Below are positions 9,614 to 21,762 of a DNA stretch of 64,000 nt, piece after piece. A program made the translations under genes and the position numbers. The stretch covers positions 3,968,001 through 4,032,000 of the forward strand of contig NC_003070.9 in the NCBI RefSeq assembly GCF_000001735.4, read 5' to 3'. Source of the stretch: Arabidopsis thaliana. Lineage: Eukaryota; Streptophyta; Magnoliopsida; Brassicales; Brassicaceae. A model generated the notes under the pieces. It had not been told where the DNA came from. It did no database searches and was given only the letters and a program-made list of their open reading frames with translations. The first letter of the stretch is position 1; each line of letters opens with the position of its first letter.

Positions 9614-11177
9614 TCAGAAAACTTGCCTGATGTTTATGTTGATCCTCGAAGTTTTGATATACTCTGCGAAAAAATGTCCACTCTCATGGGACAATTCTGA
9701 TTCAAGTGCACCAATATCCGCATTTTCTTCACCCGTAAAGATACGGGGTATACCTGCAACAACAACAGATATTATAGCAAACCAATCTGTTAATTAGCTG
9801 TCTCAATTAGTCAATTAGAGACTTCGAAAGAGTAACCATCCAATTGAAAGTGAAGCAGATTACCGTGAAAGCATTCTCTGGCTTCTCCAGCCATTAGTAC
9901 AACATCTCCACTTCTGAGATACATAGCATGAGGAGGATCGTCTTTTGATTTTCCGCCTAAGAGGAAAATAGCTTTACATCCCAAGCTACGTAAGAGGACA
10001 TACAGTTACTCTATTGTACATCATCATACGGTCTTACGTTTAGCAAAAACAGAAGGCAACGAGATATACCTCATGCTTACTATGGGTTTACTCCAGTCAG
10101 CTTCCATATCATCAAGGTGGCCTCCAAGGGTATCACCTATAGAATGAGTTAAAAGGCTTTCAGAGTTCAACATCTTAAGGCTTTCCAAAGCAAGAAAATA
10201 CAAAATTTAAGGTAAACTCTACCTATGCCAAAATAGTTTACAATAGCCCCCTCTGGACGAAATTCCTCTCCGTCAGGCATTGCAATGGCGGCATGTGTCT
10301 TAGCTAGTTGACAGAGTGCGTCAGGGATGTTGTTATGAGGGAGAGAAACATCATAGTTACGCTGAAAAAAAGCCGAAAGAATCAGCACTCATTATAGATT
10401 CATTGCAATAGGTTACTAAAACTCATCAAAAGATGTTAAAGATTCAACCTTGGACCAATCGAACTGTAAACCGAGAGTGCTCCATCGAAGCTTCCTCAAA
10501 AGAACTGAAGCTGAAACTGATTTGCAACTACTTCGTGTTGCTTTTTCAATATCTACTTCTTCATAGAACTTCCACTTGTTGTTGGTAAGATCATCCTGAA
10601 CCAATACCTTGTTTTCTTTAGCTGAATCAAACAAATCATCAATAGGACCGTAAATTGCATTGTGGTTTGTTCTATTCGGAGGCTGCGGAAAACTCGTCAA
10701 GCTCTCTTTAATCCATTTACATTGCTCCTTTAAACTCAATGCATCAGGTATAAAGTAAAAACCTGTATAATAATAGTTCAAAAGCTGAGCTCTTGGATTC
10801 TAATTTAACACAGATGATTGAAAGTTGGGGATTTTAACTTACCAGGGCGATTATCGATGCAGAACACAGGAGAAGAATCAACTTTCGAAACCCTAATTCC
10901 GTCTGGCAAAACACCGTCATTGTTGAAATTTTGTGAAATCAAATTGAAATCAAGTAACTCAGACAAATCAATTGGTTTTGGTAGCTTCTTCCTGCGAGTT
11001 CCAAGTGATTGATTATAAGTGGAAGGATTCAAACAAACGCAAGTGGAGAGAAGATAAAAAATTGGCTTACTTTCTAGAGAACTTAGAATCCTGTTCATAG
11101 TAAAGTTTGTATTTTTTCTCTGCTCGCCGGAAAGCCGTACGATCTGCGTCGTCGGAGACGTTCGCCGATTCGTACAT
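9614..11177 (-). CDS. ALKBH1: ALKBH1-like 2-oxoglutarate/Fe(II) dioxygenase
   Basis: AlkB-family demethylase; family members oxidise methyl groups on DNA or RNA bases using Fe(II), O2 and 2-oxoglutarate. Seven coding exons on the minus strand: 11071-11177, 10843-10991, 10449-10762, 10223-10361, 10070-10136, 9864-9985, 9614-9753, giving 1038 nt and 345 residues. The start MYESANVSDDADRT was chosen over an upstream in-frame codon. The HxD iron ligands appear in GGHLDDMEAD, the distal His in ECFHGIPRIF, and the 2-oxoglutarate-binding Arg motif in RININIRQVF at the C-terminus. The substrate-recognition lid includes FGIGDTLGGH. Domain order and length fit ALKBH1 rather than ALKBH2/3. It is tail to tail with the BBE-like gene. 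Confidence 0.9.
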
Positions 11178-11261
11178 CTTCTTCTTCACCAGTCGACGAT
11201 TATTCTCCGGCTGGGGGAGCAACCAACCCGAGTTTATTTTTTTATTTTCTTTTATTTGCAA

Positions 11262-13475
11262 TAAAAATCACTAGTCTTTCCTAAATTCTTTTTTAGACCT
11301 ATAATACCTTTTTGTGTATAAATAGACCAATAATTTATTTTGAAAAATTGAACATTTGAACCCTGCATTTCTAGTTTTTGGCCATTGGACATAATCAGAG
11401 TTGGAAAGTTTACAAAAAAATAAAAGAAAAATCTAAGGTGTAACACTTTCATCTAAAAACTGATAAAATTAAATGTCAATGGTATTAATTAATTCTAAGG
11501 ATGCAAAAACACTCTCATAAGCTATTAAATCAATGGTGTTAATTTGTGAAACTTAGTCATCTAAATAATTTGCTAATTTTTGTAAAAATATATCATATAT
11601 GTAAGAGAAATTCATTGCTTACATTATCTAAGACCTACACTTGATTAATGGTCAGCTTTAGACCTACCCTTGATCTTGGTGGCCAATTCATGTATAGCAA
11701 ATGTGGACATCAAAATATTTTTTTTCATAAATAGAGATGATAACAATATTGGAGATAATTATTTTGAACCTTTTTCATTCACCATTTATCAAGAAATTAA
11801 TTACATATACCATAGTCTATAACAAATTTCCAAATTTACCACAAAACTTTTCTCAAGAAGGTTTTAAAAAATTTAGGAACTCTTTTGGCCCAAATCCTTT
11901 GAAACAATTGTGAAAGGACTCCATTTACTTTACAACAAAATAAATAGGGAAATTTGCAAAATTGATTAACAAAATAACTATAATTAAGAAACTAACCAAC
12001 AAAAAAAACAGAGATGATATTTTGTATATAAACTATAATATATACTAAAGTACCCTTATCTACACAATCACCATCTCTTCTATGCTATTACAACCATTAC
12101 CCTTGCAACCGTCGTCATCATCGCATCCACCATTATTTCCACAAATGTCATACCATCATCACCATCACCACTGCAATCGTCACCACCATAGAAACAACCA
12201 TTACGCTGTCATCTCTACCACCATCACCATTATTGCGGCCGCAATTGACACACGACCACTGCAACCACCAACACAAATATTACTACGACCTACACCATAC
12301 ACACCATACACACCACCACCACCTTAATCACTTCTTCCTCTCTTCCATTGCTTGTTTCATCTCTCTCGCCTCTCATCTTTTTTTTTCTACTTTAACTTAA
12401 TTAAAACAGAACCGAACTATAGTTTTCTATTTTACTTTCAATTTTGTACCATTCTATTTGCTAGTTAGAACGAAGAAAAATGAAAACAAAGACTCACAAG
12501 ATCTTATTGAATATTTTCTGGTTTGATCAATATCTAAAATTGAAAATTCCTAACACAAATTTAAACCCAAAATCGAATCGATTTCAATTCGCTTAAGGAA
12601 AGGAGAAAAGAGATTAAAAGTATATAAACATGATTTTGTCAGATTTCTAAAAACTGAAACTTGAGATGATTTTATTTAGTTTAATTATTTTTGTTTGGGT
12701 TCTATATATAGTATCTTAGGGTTTAGTTTTCTTAAATCAATAGATGTTTTAAATTAGAATGAATTGATATAAAAAAAGTTAAATTTTCTGGAAATTTTCT
12801 GTTGGATTGGAGAGAAGAGAAGAAGCAACGAAGAAGATGATGAATGAAAAAGGTTTGTTAAAAAAACATTACCTTTAGATCAATATCTGATTCACAATCC
12901 ATTACCTTTAGAACATATGGAATATTACCTTTAGATCAATATCTGATCAACAAAACGAAGAAGATGATGAGTCATGGCAAATTGGAAAATAGGGAAATAA
13001 TACAGGAATAGACTTGTAATTAGTTAGAGTTTTTGGTTACTTGCTGAATTACGTAAATTATATGGTTATAATCTTAATTTTTTGTCGAAATATGGCTACA
13101 CAGCTAATTCACCCAAATAAATATCCACGCGTCATCAAAACTATTTATTGTTGACAGAAAAAAAACAAACAACAGACCTTTTTGTCGGTGAAATTAATTA
13201 ATAAAAAAATGATATATGTGTGTATGAAATGTAAGTAACGTCTTGCAAAGTGTGGACCTTTCCGTCTGAGTAAGAGTATTCTGAGTTTTGCTCTTCTTTG
13301 AAAGACCTTCCAGAAATCCAGACTTTTTGTTGTGACTTGACGTTATCTCTATGACTCTCCATTCTTTCTCACCAACCCCATTTCCCCATTGAGACTTTTG
13401 TTGACCTAATTCCTCCAAAATCTCACCTTCACATTGCTCGATTTCAGTCCTCTGAAAAAATCTCCCTGCTTTGCT
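11262..13475. other. Gene-poor interval with low-complexity and repeated segments
   Basis: This 2.2 kb stretch has no convincing gene. At 12082-12327 an ATG frame encodes 81 residues with His and Pro runs; it is driven by CAT/CAC/ACC triplet repeats and looks like low-complexity DNA. At 12871-12970 the segment TTACCTTTAGATCAATATCT occurs twice (12871 and 12929), and GAAGAAGATGATGA occurs twice nearby (about 12829 and 12957), so a unit of about 100-130 bases was duplicated. Such composition suits a decayed transposon, but I could not find terminal inverted repeats or a target duplication. The ADT1 promoter lies at the right end. Confidence 0.45.
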
Positions 13476-16400
13476 ATGGCTCTGAGGTGTTTTCCCATTT
13501 GGGTTTGTCCCCAAACGACTCATCATCGTTCTCCTCTCATGGGTCTCGCTGAATTCGACGCTGATAAACGCCGTCGTTTCTGTCTCTGGGAGTGCTCTTC
13601 TTCAGCTTCTCAGAGAGCTGTCACTGCCATTGAAGGCGAGATTCCTTTTAGCCGCGAGCTCAAAAAGTCCTCTGATGAATTGGGTTTGACTCAGGAGACT
13701 CAATCTCTTTCTTTTCACAGAGACTTAAGTATGCTTCCTAGTGAGTCATCTCCTTTCCCTTCTCGATTTCATCGAACATGTTGGTTTATGGAAATGCTGA
13801 TTGGTTCTTGTGTTCTGACGATCATTTCACTTTCGAAATTTGTAAATTTTGGATCTTGTTTAGCTGAATTTTGATCTGTAGGATCCTTTGTTGGGGTATA
13901 TACGCTCAGAGATAATGTGGCTGATAGATTCTTACTGATAGCCTAGATTTTGTGTGAAGAATTACAATGATTATGTCCTTGCATGGTTTTTACAGAAAGT
14001 CTTTGCTGATTTCTGTTATAGTTTATTACACTTGTATTAAAATATCTTGAACTTTTGTTCTGTTGATTGTTGAAATTAAGAAATGATTGAGTACTAAATT
14101 ATGCCCCTTGACATTAATAATGTCTGTGGCTATGTTGTGTTCTTGGATCCAAGATTAGTAAATGTCCTTTGACATTAGATTCCTTCTGCTTACCATATCA
14201 GTAGCTGCACTTGATGTTTCAGATTCGATCTTTTCTTATCATGTAGTCATGTGAATGATTAGATCACTGTCATTTGCACTGCGATTTGTGACATAGGGCT
14301 TTGCTATAAGTGAATCGATCTAGGATACTTGTATTTCAAACATTGTTAATGAAAATGGTGTACTTAATTTGTTTATTTAATAGTAGATTCTCTTTTCCAT
14401 ATTAGTAGCTTCATTTCATGTTTCAGATTTGATCTTTCTTGTTGTGTAGTCTCATAATTATACTAACCATTGTCCTTTGCATCGCGACATAAGGCTTTCT
14501 ACACGTGTATCGATCTGTTCTGAATGGACTACTCTATATATTTTCTTAATACCAATTTTTCCAAATTAGTTGCTGCAGCTGATGTTTCAGATTTAGTCTT
14601 TCTTGTCATGTAGTCTCATAAATATATCAACCATTGTCCTTTGCATCGAGGCATAGGGCTTGTTACACGTATAGCAATCTGTTTTGAAAATGGAGTATCG
14701 ATCTGTTCTGAATGGACTACTCTATATATTTTCTTAATACCAATTTTTCCAAATTAGTTGCTGCAGCTGATGTTTCAGATTTAGTCTTTCTTGTCATGTA
14801 GTCTCATAAATATATCAACCATTGTCCTTTGCATCGAGGCATAGGGCTTGTTACACGTATAGCAATCTGTTTTGAAAATGGAGTATTCAATATGTTGTGT
14901 TAATATTCCATATTAGTAGCTGCATTTGATGTTTCATAGTCGATCTTTCTTGTCGTATAGTCTCATAAATGGATCAATCATTGTCATATTCATCGCGCCT
15001 TAGGGACTGCTACACGTGTTATCGATCTATTTTGAGTGAGACGATACTCGCTATTCCAATTGTTGTTAATGAACATTTACATAACAAGCCCCTAGAAAAA
15101 TTATGAAACTCAAATGCATTGTCTGTCATATCCTCGTTATTATCGATCTTATTACTTTTAATCGCTTCTCATGGCAAGCCTTAACATTTAAAGTTGATTA
15201 CAGAACCGCTAACTGCAAACAGTCTTTACTCTTCTGATGGCGATGATTCAAAAGTGCGAATTTCGTTTCAGGTGAAATATTAGCTTCCTCACTTACATGC
15301 AAAACTGTTTTTCTCTTTCTTTAATTTTCTTGTGTTACAAACTCTCGCCAATTGCAGGGGATACCAGGTGCATATAGTGAGACAGCAGCACTAAAAGCAT
15401 TTCCAAATTGTGAAACCGTTCCATGTGAACAGTTCGAAGCTGCGTTCCAGGTTTTGATTTATCGGTCACTTCTAATATATTCTATCCCTACACAAAAAGG
15501 TACGGTGCTTTACTATGTCTTTATATGATTGATTCTTCAGGCTGTTGAGCTCTGGTTGGTGGATAAAGCAGTATTACCGATCGAGAATTCAGTAGGTGGT
15601 AGTATCCACCGTAATTATGATTTGCTTCTTCGTCATAGGCTTCACATTGTCCAAGAAGTCCACTTGCCTGTGAATCATTGTCTCTTAGGAGTGCCTGGTG
15701 TTAAAAAGGAAGATATTAAATGTGTTCTAAGCCATCCTCAGGTTCTCCTGCTCCCTTCTTCTTCAGGCGCTGCTAAGTTCACTTGTTTTGAGTACATTTC
15801 GTTTAATTTTTTCCTTCTCTCCAGGCGCTTGATCAATGTGTGAATTCACTTAACAATTTAGGCATACAGAGAATTTCTGCAAAAGATACTGCCACTGCTG
15901 CTCAGGTGATAGCTCGAAAGAAAGAGTGTTTTTTTAGTTCAGTTCACATATGGATTTGACTAAACATTACACGTTTCTTCAGACTGTTTCTTCAAGTGGT
16001 AAGATCGACGTAGGAGCAATCGCGAGTGTACGGGCTGCAAATATCTATGGTCTAGATATTCTTGCTGAGAACATACAAGTAATTAGTCTCCATCCTCTTC
16101 TTTACTAATAATGTTGTCTCCTACGGAAATATATTAACATATTGTAATGCACATCATTGGGTAAGGTGGAATGATTTATGACATAGAAGGAATGTAATGA
16201 TACATATCAATATCCGTTATCTTTAAGTTGATATTTTGTTCTTTCGACGGTTTTCAGGATGATGTTAACAATGTGACTCGCTTTCTGATACTTGCGAGAG
16301 AGCCTATGATTCCAAGAACAGATCGACCATATAAGGTAATCACATCTTTATGTACTAACTAATTCGGCTGATACTTGTAAGTTATAACTCCCAATAGTAA

Positions 16401-16962
16401 TGCTTCTGTTTCTCTCAGACAAGTATCGTGTTCTCGCTAGAAGAAGGTCCTGGTGTGCTGTTCAAGGCCTTGGCTGTTTTTGCTTTACGAAGCATTAACT
16501 TATCTAAGGTAAGTTCCAAGGAAAAGTTGGATCCTATTATCAGTAATTCATTCCAAAAATAGAAATATATGACGTAACTTTTGCTCTTCTTTAGATAGAA
16601 AGTCGTCCGCAGAGAAGAAGACCGTTAAGAGTAGTTGATGGTTCTAACAATGGAAGCGCTAAGTAAGTAGATTTCTAACACACAACATGCAGACATCTTT
16701 TTTGACAAAGTAGTTGAGTGATTGTTTTGTGATGATGACAGGTACTTTGATTACTTATTCTACATTGATTTTGAAGCCTCCATGGCTGATACACGTGCTC
16801 AGCACGCTCTTGGCCATCTACAGGTCTCAATCTTGTAACCCCAGAGCTTTTATAGCTGGTCTTAAGGCTCACCAATTCTAAAGATCTTACCTTCTGGTTT
16901 TGCAGGAATTCGCAAGTTTCATCCGTATCCTCGGGTGTTATCCAATGGATCTAGTCAGATAA
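13476..16962 (+). CDS. ADT1: Arogenate/prephenate dehydratase ADT1
   Basis: Chloroplast enzyme converting arogenate (and to some extent prephenate) to phenylalanine, the last step of Phe synthesis. Eleven exons: 13476-13740, 15204-15271, 15358-15450, 15541-15741, 15825-15905, 15983-16078, 16258-16335, 16419-16508, 16595-16662, 16742-16823, 16906-16962, summing to 1179 nt and 392 residues. The N-terminus is a Ser/Arg-rich transit peptide. The PDT catalytic domain starts at [16 protein letters not shown]; the substrate region [17 protein letters not shown] and the catalytic Thr area [10 protein letters not shown] are intact. The C-terminal ACT domain ([23 protein letters not shown] through [11 protein letters not shown]) carries Phe feedback control. 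Many introns contrast with the mostly intronless ADT3-6 group. Intron 1 (13741-15203) is unusually long and repetitive. Confidence 0.95.
14190..15020 (+). repeat. Satellite-like tandem repeat in ADT1 intron 1
   Basis: At least five head-to-tail units of roughly 170-205 bases. Each has a block like TAGTAGCTGCATTTGATGTTTCAG, then a TCTTTCTTGTCATGTAGTCTC block, then ATTGTCCTTTGCATCG and TACACGT...CGATCTGTT. Units start near 14190, 14396, 14566, 14754 and 14908. The two central units, 14511-14698 and 14699-14886, look identical over 188 bases, whereas the outer ones are clearly diverged, so the array grew by old duplication plus one recent event. All lie within the intron and carry no splice-like or coding signal of their own. 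Confidence 0.85.
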
Positions 16963-17519
16963 CCGAGCAACTCTTCAATTGATTTCATGTTACCATACCG
17001 TGAAGAACATGTGAATATACCCAAACAGAAGAACAGGGTTTGTGGCTTTGGTATACTTCAAGAATCTTCTTTCACCATTTTCTCATTTTAGAACTTTAGC
17101 TTCAAACTCTTCATTGTTGAGACAGATACAATTGATGTAGCATTTTGTTAAGAATATGTTCTGTACATTAAACAAGTTTTTTCAGTTAATATCAATGAAT
17201 AAGGTTGTTTGATGCAAAACCCTCTGATACCAAAATCTCTCTGGTTTTTAACGATCATATTAATATGTGATTAGTTTCAGAATCTTCATTACAAAAGGTG
17301 GGGGCATTGTTGAACAATAAGACTGATCTTTCAGTTCGAATCAGGAAATAAGGCCGTTCCCAAACCAAAAAACAAAAAAAACTTAAACCAAGAACTGTTT
17401 ATCATCAGTTCGAAACAGAGAAACCCTACGCACCAAATTTGGTGTTTCATACAGTTTTTTAACCTAGTCACAAAAGCTTCACTAAGGAAGACTAACTTCG
17501 AGCTCTGAATAGTTTGATC

Positions 17520-19263
17520 TCATTTTGGCGAAAGGGTTACAAGCAGACCGAAATGATCACTAGGCAACACCGGAAGCTCTAACTTCTTAATGTCACCCCT
17601 CACTTTCTTCTCTTTTACATATGATAAACCAGGAATGGCCTCTTTCCCAACCATCTCGATTCCACCAAGCTTGTAATCATCCAGACGACACAAAATCCGG
17701 TCTAACCGTTTCTGCAATGCCCGGTTACCGGACAACATTGGGTTTGCTTTTGTGTCATATGTAAAACCCAAATCACCTGGTTTCAAAACCTCCCAAACAT
17801 CCACCCATTTGTCTGGCAAAGGAAACTTCCCATCTAGCTTGTCGCACCAGTTCATGTCTCCCCCGAATATCACATTGGCATTAGGTCTGAGAATCTCAAT
17901 TGCCTCCTTGGCTTGTTCAACGCGTTCTCGACTGAACATTTGGTCCCATTTTGGAGGACCTGGACAGGGACTCTCAAGATGGCTAGTTGCAAAAACAAGT
18001 GGCTTTCTCCCTGGAACTTCAACTTCTGCGATAGATAGTTCTCTTCCCATTATCGAGTTCCCAAAGCTTTTGCTGCTGAAAGATTTCACTCCCAACTTGC
18101 TCAACTGCAAATTACACATAAGGGTCAGTTACAAGAACCACAGGGAATTATTCAGATACAGACGGCAAGAGCCTAAGCCAAGCAAGCACAATCTTTACCA
18201 GCATGCAGTAGTAGCCTCTCGAAACTGCCACATCAACTGAGACAGAACAAGAATACGCTTTCCACCAATTCGACTTGCGGAAAATATCATATATCTCAGG
18301 AGTGACTTCCTACAAACCACACAAAAACCACTTGTCAAGAAAGCTGAGCTATTTCTAAATGTTGCAGATAGAAATCATTCTATAGCAAAATGTAAAAGTG
18401 ACCTGAAAACATATGAGATGAGGAGAATGAAGCTGAATAAGATGACCAATCGCTCTCATCCTTAGATTCAACTCAAGGTCTTCACGAAACCAAACATTGT
18501 AGCTCAAGATCTTCAAGCAAGTTAAAGGTGTTCCTGAATCAGAAGCTACCCCTACAAAAACCAAACAATGACAAAAAAAGTAAAGACTTCTGCATTGAGG
18601 AACAATGGAAATCAAACTCACACAATTTAGCAGTAATCAAAAACCAATAACAAGCTTTAGATGAAACAGGAATCATACAGTAATAAGTCTCGTCTTTCAA
18701 ACTGATATCTAAGGTATGAGCCACAATGAGTATACCAAAATTCACAAAGACCTAAAACCCTAGGGAGTAGAAAAAAACCGACCTTTCGTTTCAATCTCTT
18801 TGTTCTTCTTCATGACACCTTGCGATTCAGAGCAAACAACAGAAGCACCATCGACCTCGACGACGTCATCATCCATAGCTTTACGCTTGATACACCGCCG
18901 CAGAGGAAAGAAAACAGACCCGACGGAGGAATCAGCGTCGTTACTCTCGAGACCCGAATCAGTCAAATCCTGAAATCCCAAGAGAGAAGACGTTGGCGAT
19001 CGTGTTCCACAGACGTCACAGATTGAGTTCTTGTACGTGTTCAAAAAAGTACAGGCCTTGCAAGCCCATTTAGCTTCATCGTTCGCGGAAATTGAGAGAG
19101 AAGGTGGAGGAGGAGACAAAGAAGGGAGAGATACAGGAGCCAAGCAGATCATGCAATTGAGTTTCTGAGACGCAGAATTGAGGAAAGTACATTTGTTGCA
19201 GGACCAAGACGACGACATTGCTCGACTTGTGACAATTCTCAGAAATCGGATTGTTGTTGACAT
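17520..19263 (-). CDS. TDP2: TDP2-like tyrosyl-DNA phosphodiesterase with RanBP2 zinc fingers
   Basis: Endonuclease/exonuclease/phosphatase-fold protein; animal TDP2 removes topoisomerase II peptides from 5' DNA ends. Exons on the minus strand: 18783-19263, 18403-18551, 18199-18309, 17520-18104; 1326 nt, 441 residues. The N-terminus has two RanBP2-type zinc fingers, each C-x2-C-x10-C-x2-C: WSCNKCTFLN...CMIC and WACKACTFLN...CDVC, an arrangement found in plant TDP2. The catalytic domain shows ILSYNVWF, ICFQEVTPE, FGGDMNWCD and LPSDHFGLL, matching the N, E, DxN and SDH active-site motifs. The start at 19263 is used because it precedes the first finger in frame; a second ATG at 19218 (MSSSWSCNK) is an alternative. 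The function is by family, not shown here. Confidence 0.88.
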
Positions 19264-19693
19264 TTACCCTAATTAGTTTTTATCGATTTTGATTTTTTGA
19301 CGCTTCGGTTTTCATTTAACGGCTACGTGTTATTATTATACGACATCGTTTTGGACAAAGAAGATGGTTTACAATTTCAATGTTTAAATTTGAAAGGTGA
19401 ACCGTAATCAAACCGAAACTAACCGAAGTATACCCATATACCAGAAGACAGAATTAGCTGTTGGGGAATACAACAAAAACAAAAACATACTATTTAGGAG
19501 ACAAATTTTATACAAAATTTTATTGTCAAGAGACTAAAATCTATACTAGCATTTTCGAAGTACATCTCTTGGCAATAAAATTTAGATGACTAGTTTTAGT
19601 CTATTGTCTTTCTTTTTCTAAGATCGATCCTAAATGTATTGACATGAACATGATCATGTCTATTGCAAAAACCTGTCATTCTATCTTCAAACT

Positions 19694-19957
19694 TTAAGAA
19701 GAAGAGGGGGAAAAACTCCTACGTTTAAAATGAGTAAGTCTATTTTTCAACTCGGAAGAACAAAATGTTGGATTTGCAGTGATGTAGGTATCTTCAGGAC
19801 AAGGAATCGCTAAGCCACCCATTGGATGATCAAACCTTGACTCGCTCTCGAAATTACTAATGAAAGCTTGAAACCAAGGTTGGTTCAAGTATGAGATTGG
19901 AACCTAATATATCTTCTTCTGGCTCTCTTTGACGTACACCGCAAGCAATCTTTGAGA
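19694..19957 (-). pseudogene. SAUR (small auxin-up RNA) gene relic
   Basis: Read on the minus strand the bases encode LAVYVKESQKKIY, a TAG stop (19904-19906), then VPISYLNQPWFQAF, SRFDHPMGGLAIPCPEDTYIT and a tail. This is the core of SAUR proteins (usual form LAVYVGE...YVVPISYLNQPSF...DHPMGGLTIPCPED). One in-frame stop sits in the middle, the usual N-terminal part before LAVYV cannot be read upstream, and the Gly after YV is Lys. I therefore call it a broken or partial SAUR copy. SAUR genes are commonly in tandem arrays, but no intact copy is in this window. Confidence 0.8.
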
Positions 19958-20345
19958 CTGATATTTTTGTTCTTAGATCTTTTTCTTGTTTGAAGTTTTA
20001 ATTTCTTTTGTTAGCTAATTTTGAAGATGTATATAGTAGGAAAAGTTCAAGTTTTTGGATTGGTCCTTTTTTGTTTGCTTTATAAGGAGTTGTTAGTTCT
20101 GTGAATTATTTACAGATCAATGAATGAGTTAAGATCTCTAATACTTATGGTCTACAGTCAGACTAACACAAAGACCAGCAAGTTCTGTTCTTCATTAAGT
20201 TGTAATTAGTTCTTAATGTTGTAAATACCAGAACAATAAGTATCTATCATTTGGTCAAGTTGTTCTTTGATCACAAATGACGGTTCTTAGCAAAGAATAT
20301 ACAAGTGTCGTCTCTCACTTCATCATTTAAGGAGACGAACAAATA
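19958..20345. other. Short spacer between SAUR relic and F-box relic
   Basis: About 390 bases of AT-rich DNA. It may hold the dead promoters of both relics. I see no coding sequence, RNA gene or repeat here. Confidence 0.5.
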
Positions 20346-21441
20346 ATGACGACTTTGTCCGATCTTTCAGTAGATTTGGTGGGAGAGATATTCTCTAGAG
20401 TTCCATTGATATCTCTGAGTGAAGTGCAATGTACTTGTACAACGTGGAACACTTTATCCTGGAACGTTTTGTCGGAAAATTATGTTTTTGGTAATTAAAG
20501 CAGATACAAGTAAGCAATTTCTAGGTTTCGTAGTAATGTATTCTAAGGTTTGTTCCCTGAGACTTGATCTCCAAGGAATCCACAACAACGATTTCGTTGA
20601 TCCATCTTTAAAGGAAATATATATAGTTGATCAATACGATATATCTAATATATTTCACTGTGACGGCTTGATTGTTATGCGTCATACACAAAAGGAGAAG
20701 GAGGCTCATGGTGTGGAACCCTTATTAAGGGGAATTCAGGTGGATCCAACCAAGAAGCAAATACCATAAGTTCCACAGATTAGACATGTATGCTTTCGGT
20801 TACGACAAACAACAACAACAACAACAACAACAACGGTGTGTCTTTGAAGGGAAATACTTATTATTATGCTCCACAAAAAGAAGTCAGATAGCCATGCAGT
20901 TTCAAATCGTATTGTTTTTTTACTCTGTTTTGATTTTACATCAGAAAGGTTTGGACCGCGTCTTCCTCTTCCGTTTCACTCTAGTGATGAAGAGACTGTG
21001 ACTCTATATATCTTGTATCAGAGAAGAGCAGCTCGCTATGTTATATCAACCCTACGACTTATGTTTGGACTTGGTCATGGAGATAACGACTAAAATTGAG
21101 TCCAATGCAGTATCATGCATGGACCAAGTTCTTCACAATGGAAAGGACATCGCTCTCTGATTTTTCGAGTAAATTTCGTGTTGAGAGCTTCTATATCGAC
21201 GAGGAGAAGAAAGTTGTTGTGGTTTCCAAATCTCGTAAGTATAGACCGAACGAAAACTGTGGATACGAAACAGTTAACATCATTGGACAAATCTGTTGTG
21301 AAAATCGGAACAGATCACATCTCGAAACCTAAAATGTTTAGATATTATTTTGATCCACTTGTGTTCTCTTCTTACGTTCCAAGTTTAGTGCATATACGAA
21401 GAATCTATCAACCGGGCAAAAGTAACGAGAGAGATTATTAA
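20346..21441 (+). pseudogene. F-box / F-box-associated gene, decayed
   Basis: A tandem relative of the intact gene at 21763. It opens with MTTLSDLSVDLVGEIFSRVP and LSEVQCTCTTWNTLSW, a normal F-box, but runs into a stop at about 20496-20498. Homology resumes in another frame (VCSLRLDLQGIHNNDFVDPS, then NIFHCDGLIVM), then shifts again at LMVWNPY, followed by a stop and GEFRWIQPRSKYHKFHRLD, AFGYD and a glutamine run encoded by AAC/CAA repeats. Further fragments resemble the C-terminal FBA domain (FTSERFG, VESFYIDEEKKVVVVSKS, SYVPSLVHIRRI). Several frame changes and stops make a functional SCF adaptor unlikely. A spliced, shortened product cannot be excluded without transcripts. Confidence 0.85.
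20808..20834 (+). repeat. AAC trinucleotide run, nine units
   Basis: A perfect (AAC)9 run inside the decayed F-box gene, directly after AFGYDK in the surviving frame, where it encodes glutamines. The intact neighbour has SSKNRNHK at that site, so the run expanded only in the broken copy. Confidence 0.9.
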
Positions 21442-21762
21442 ATTAGTTCCACTGATTACAATAATTTTTTTTTTTCTTCTTGCATCATCTCCTTTTGTTT
21501 CGTGTAACGTCCTTTTGAACAAGATTACTGTTAGTCATTTTAACCAATCACCTTTGTAGATTAGGGATACAAAGATGGAATAAAATCCACCAAAAATAAT
21601 TAAAATCTTTTCCAGATTTCCTTCTGTATTAAGCATTTATTGCCAATTTAGAAAAGATTTCTTACCCTTAAATCGTAAACTAACACATTTGTCTAGTGGC
21701 TACACTGAACCCAAAAACGAAACAACCCCTAACAGTCCTTGGTTTTTCTGAAGTTCAGAGAA

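Noticed and set aside
12082-12327. 81-codon His/Pro-rich frame
   Set aside because: The sequence is made of CAT/CAC/ACC triplets and has no signal peptide or family resemblance; it looks like simple-repeat DNA.
21739-21762. Eight-residue longer start for the F-box gene (MVFLKFRE)
   Set aside because: It begins at TTG, not ATG; the first ATG in frame is at 21763.
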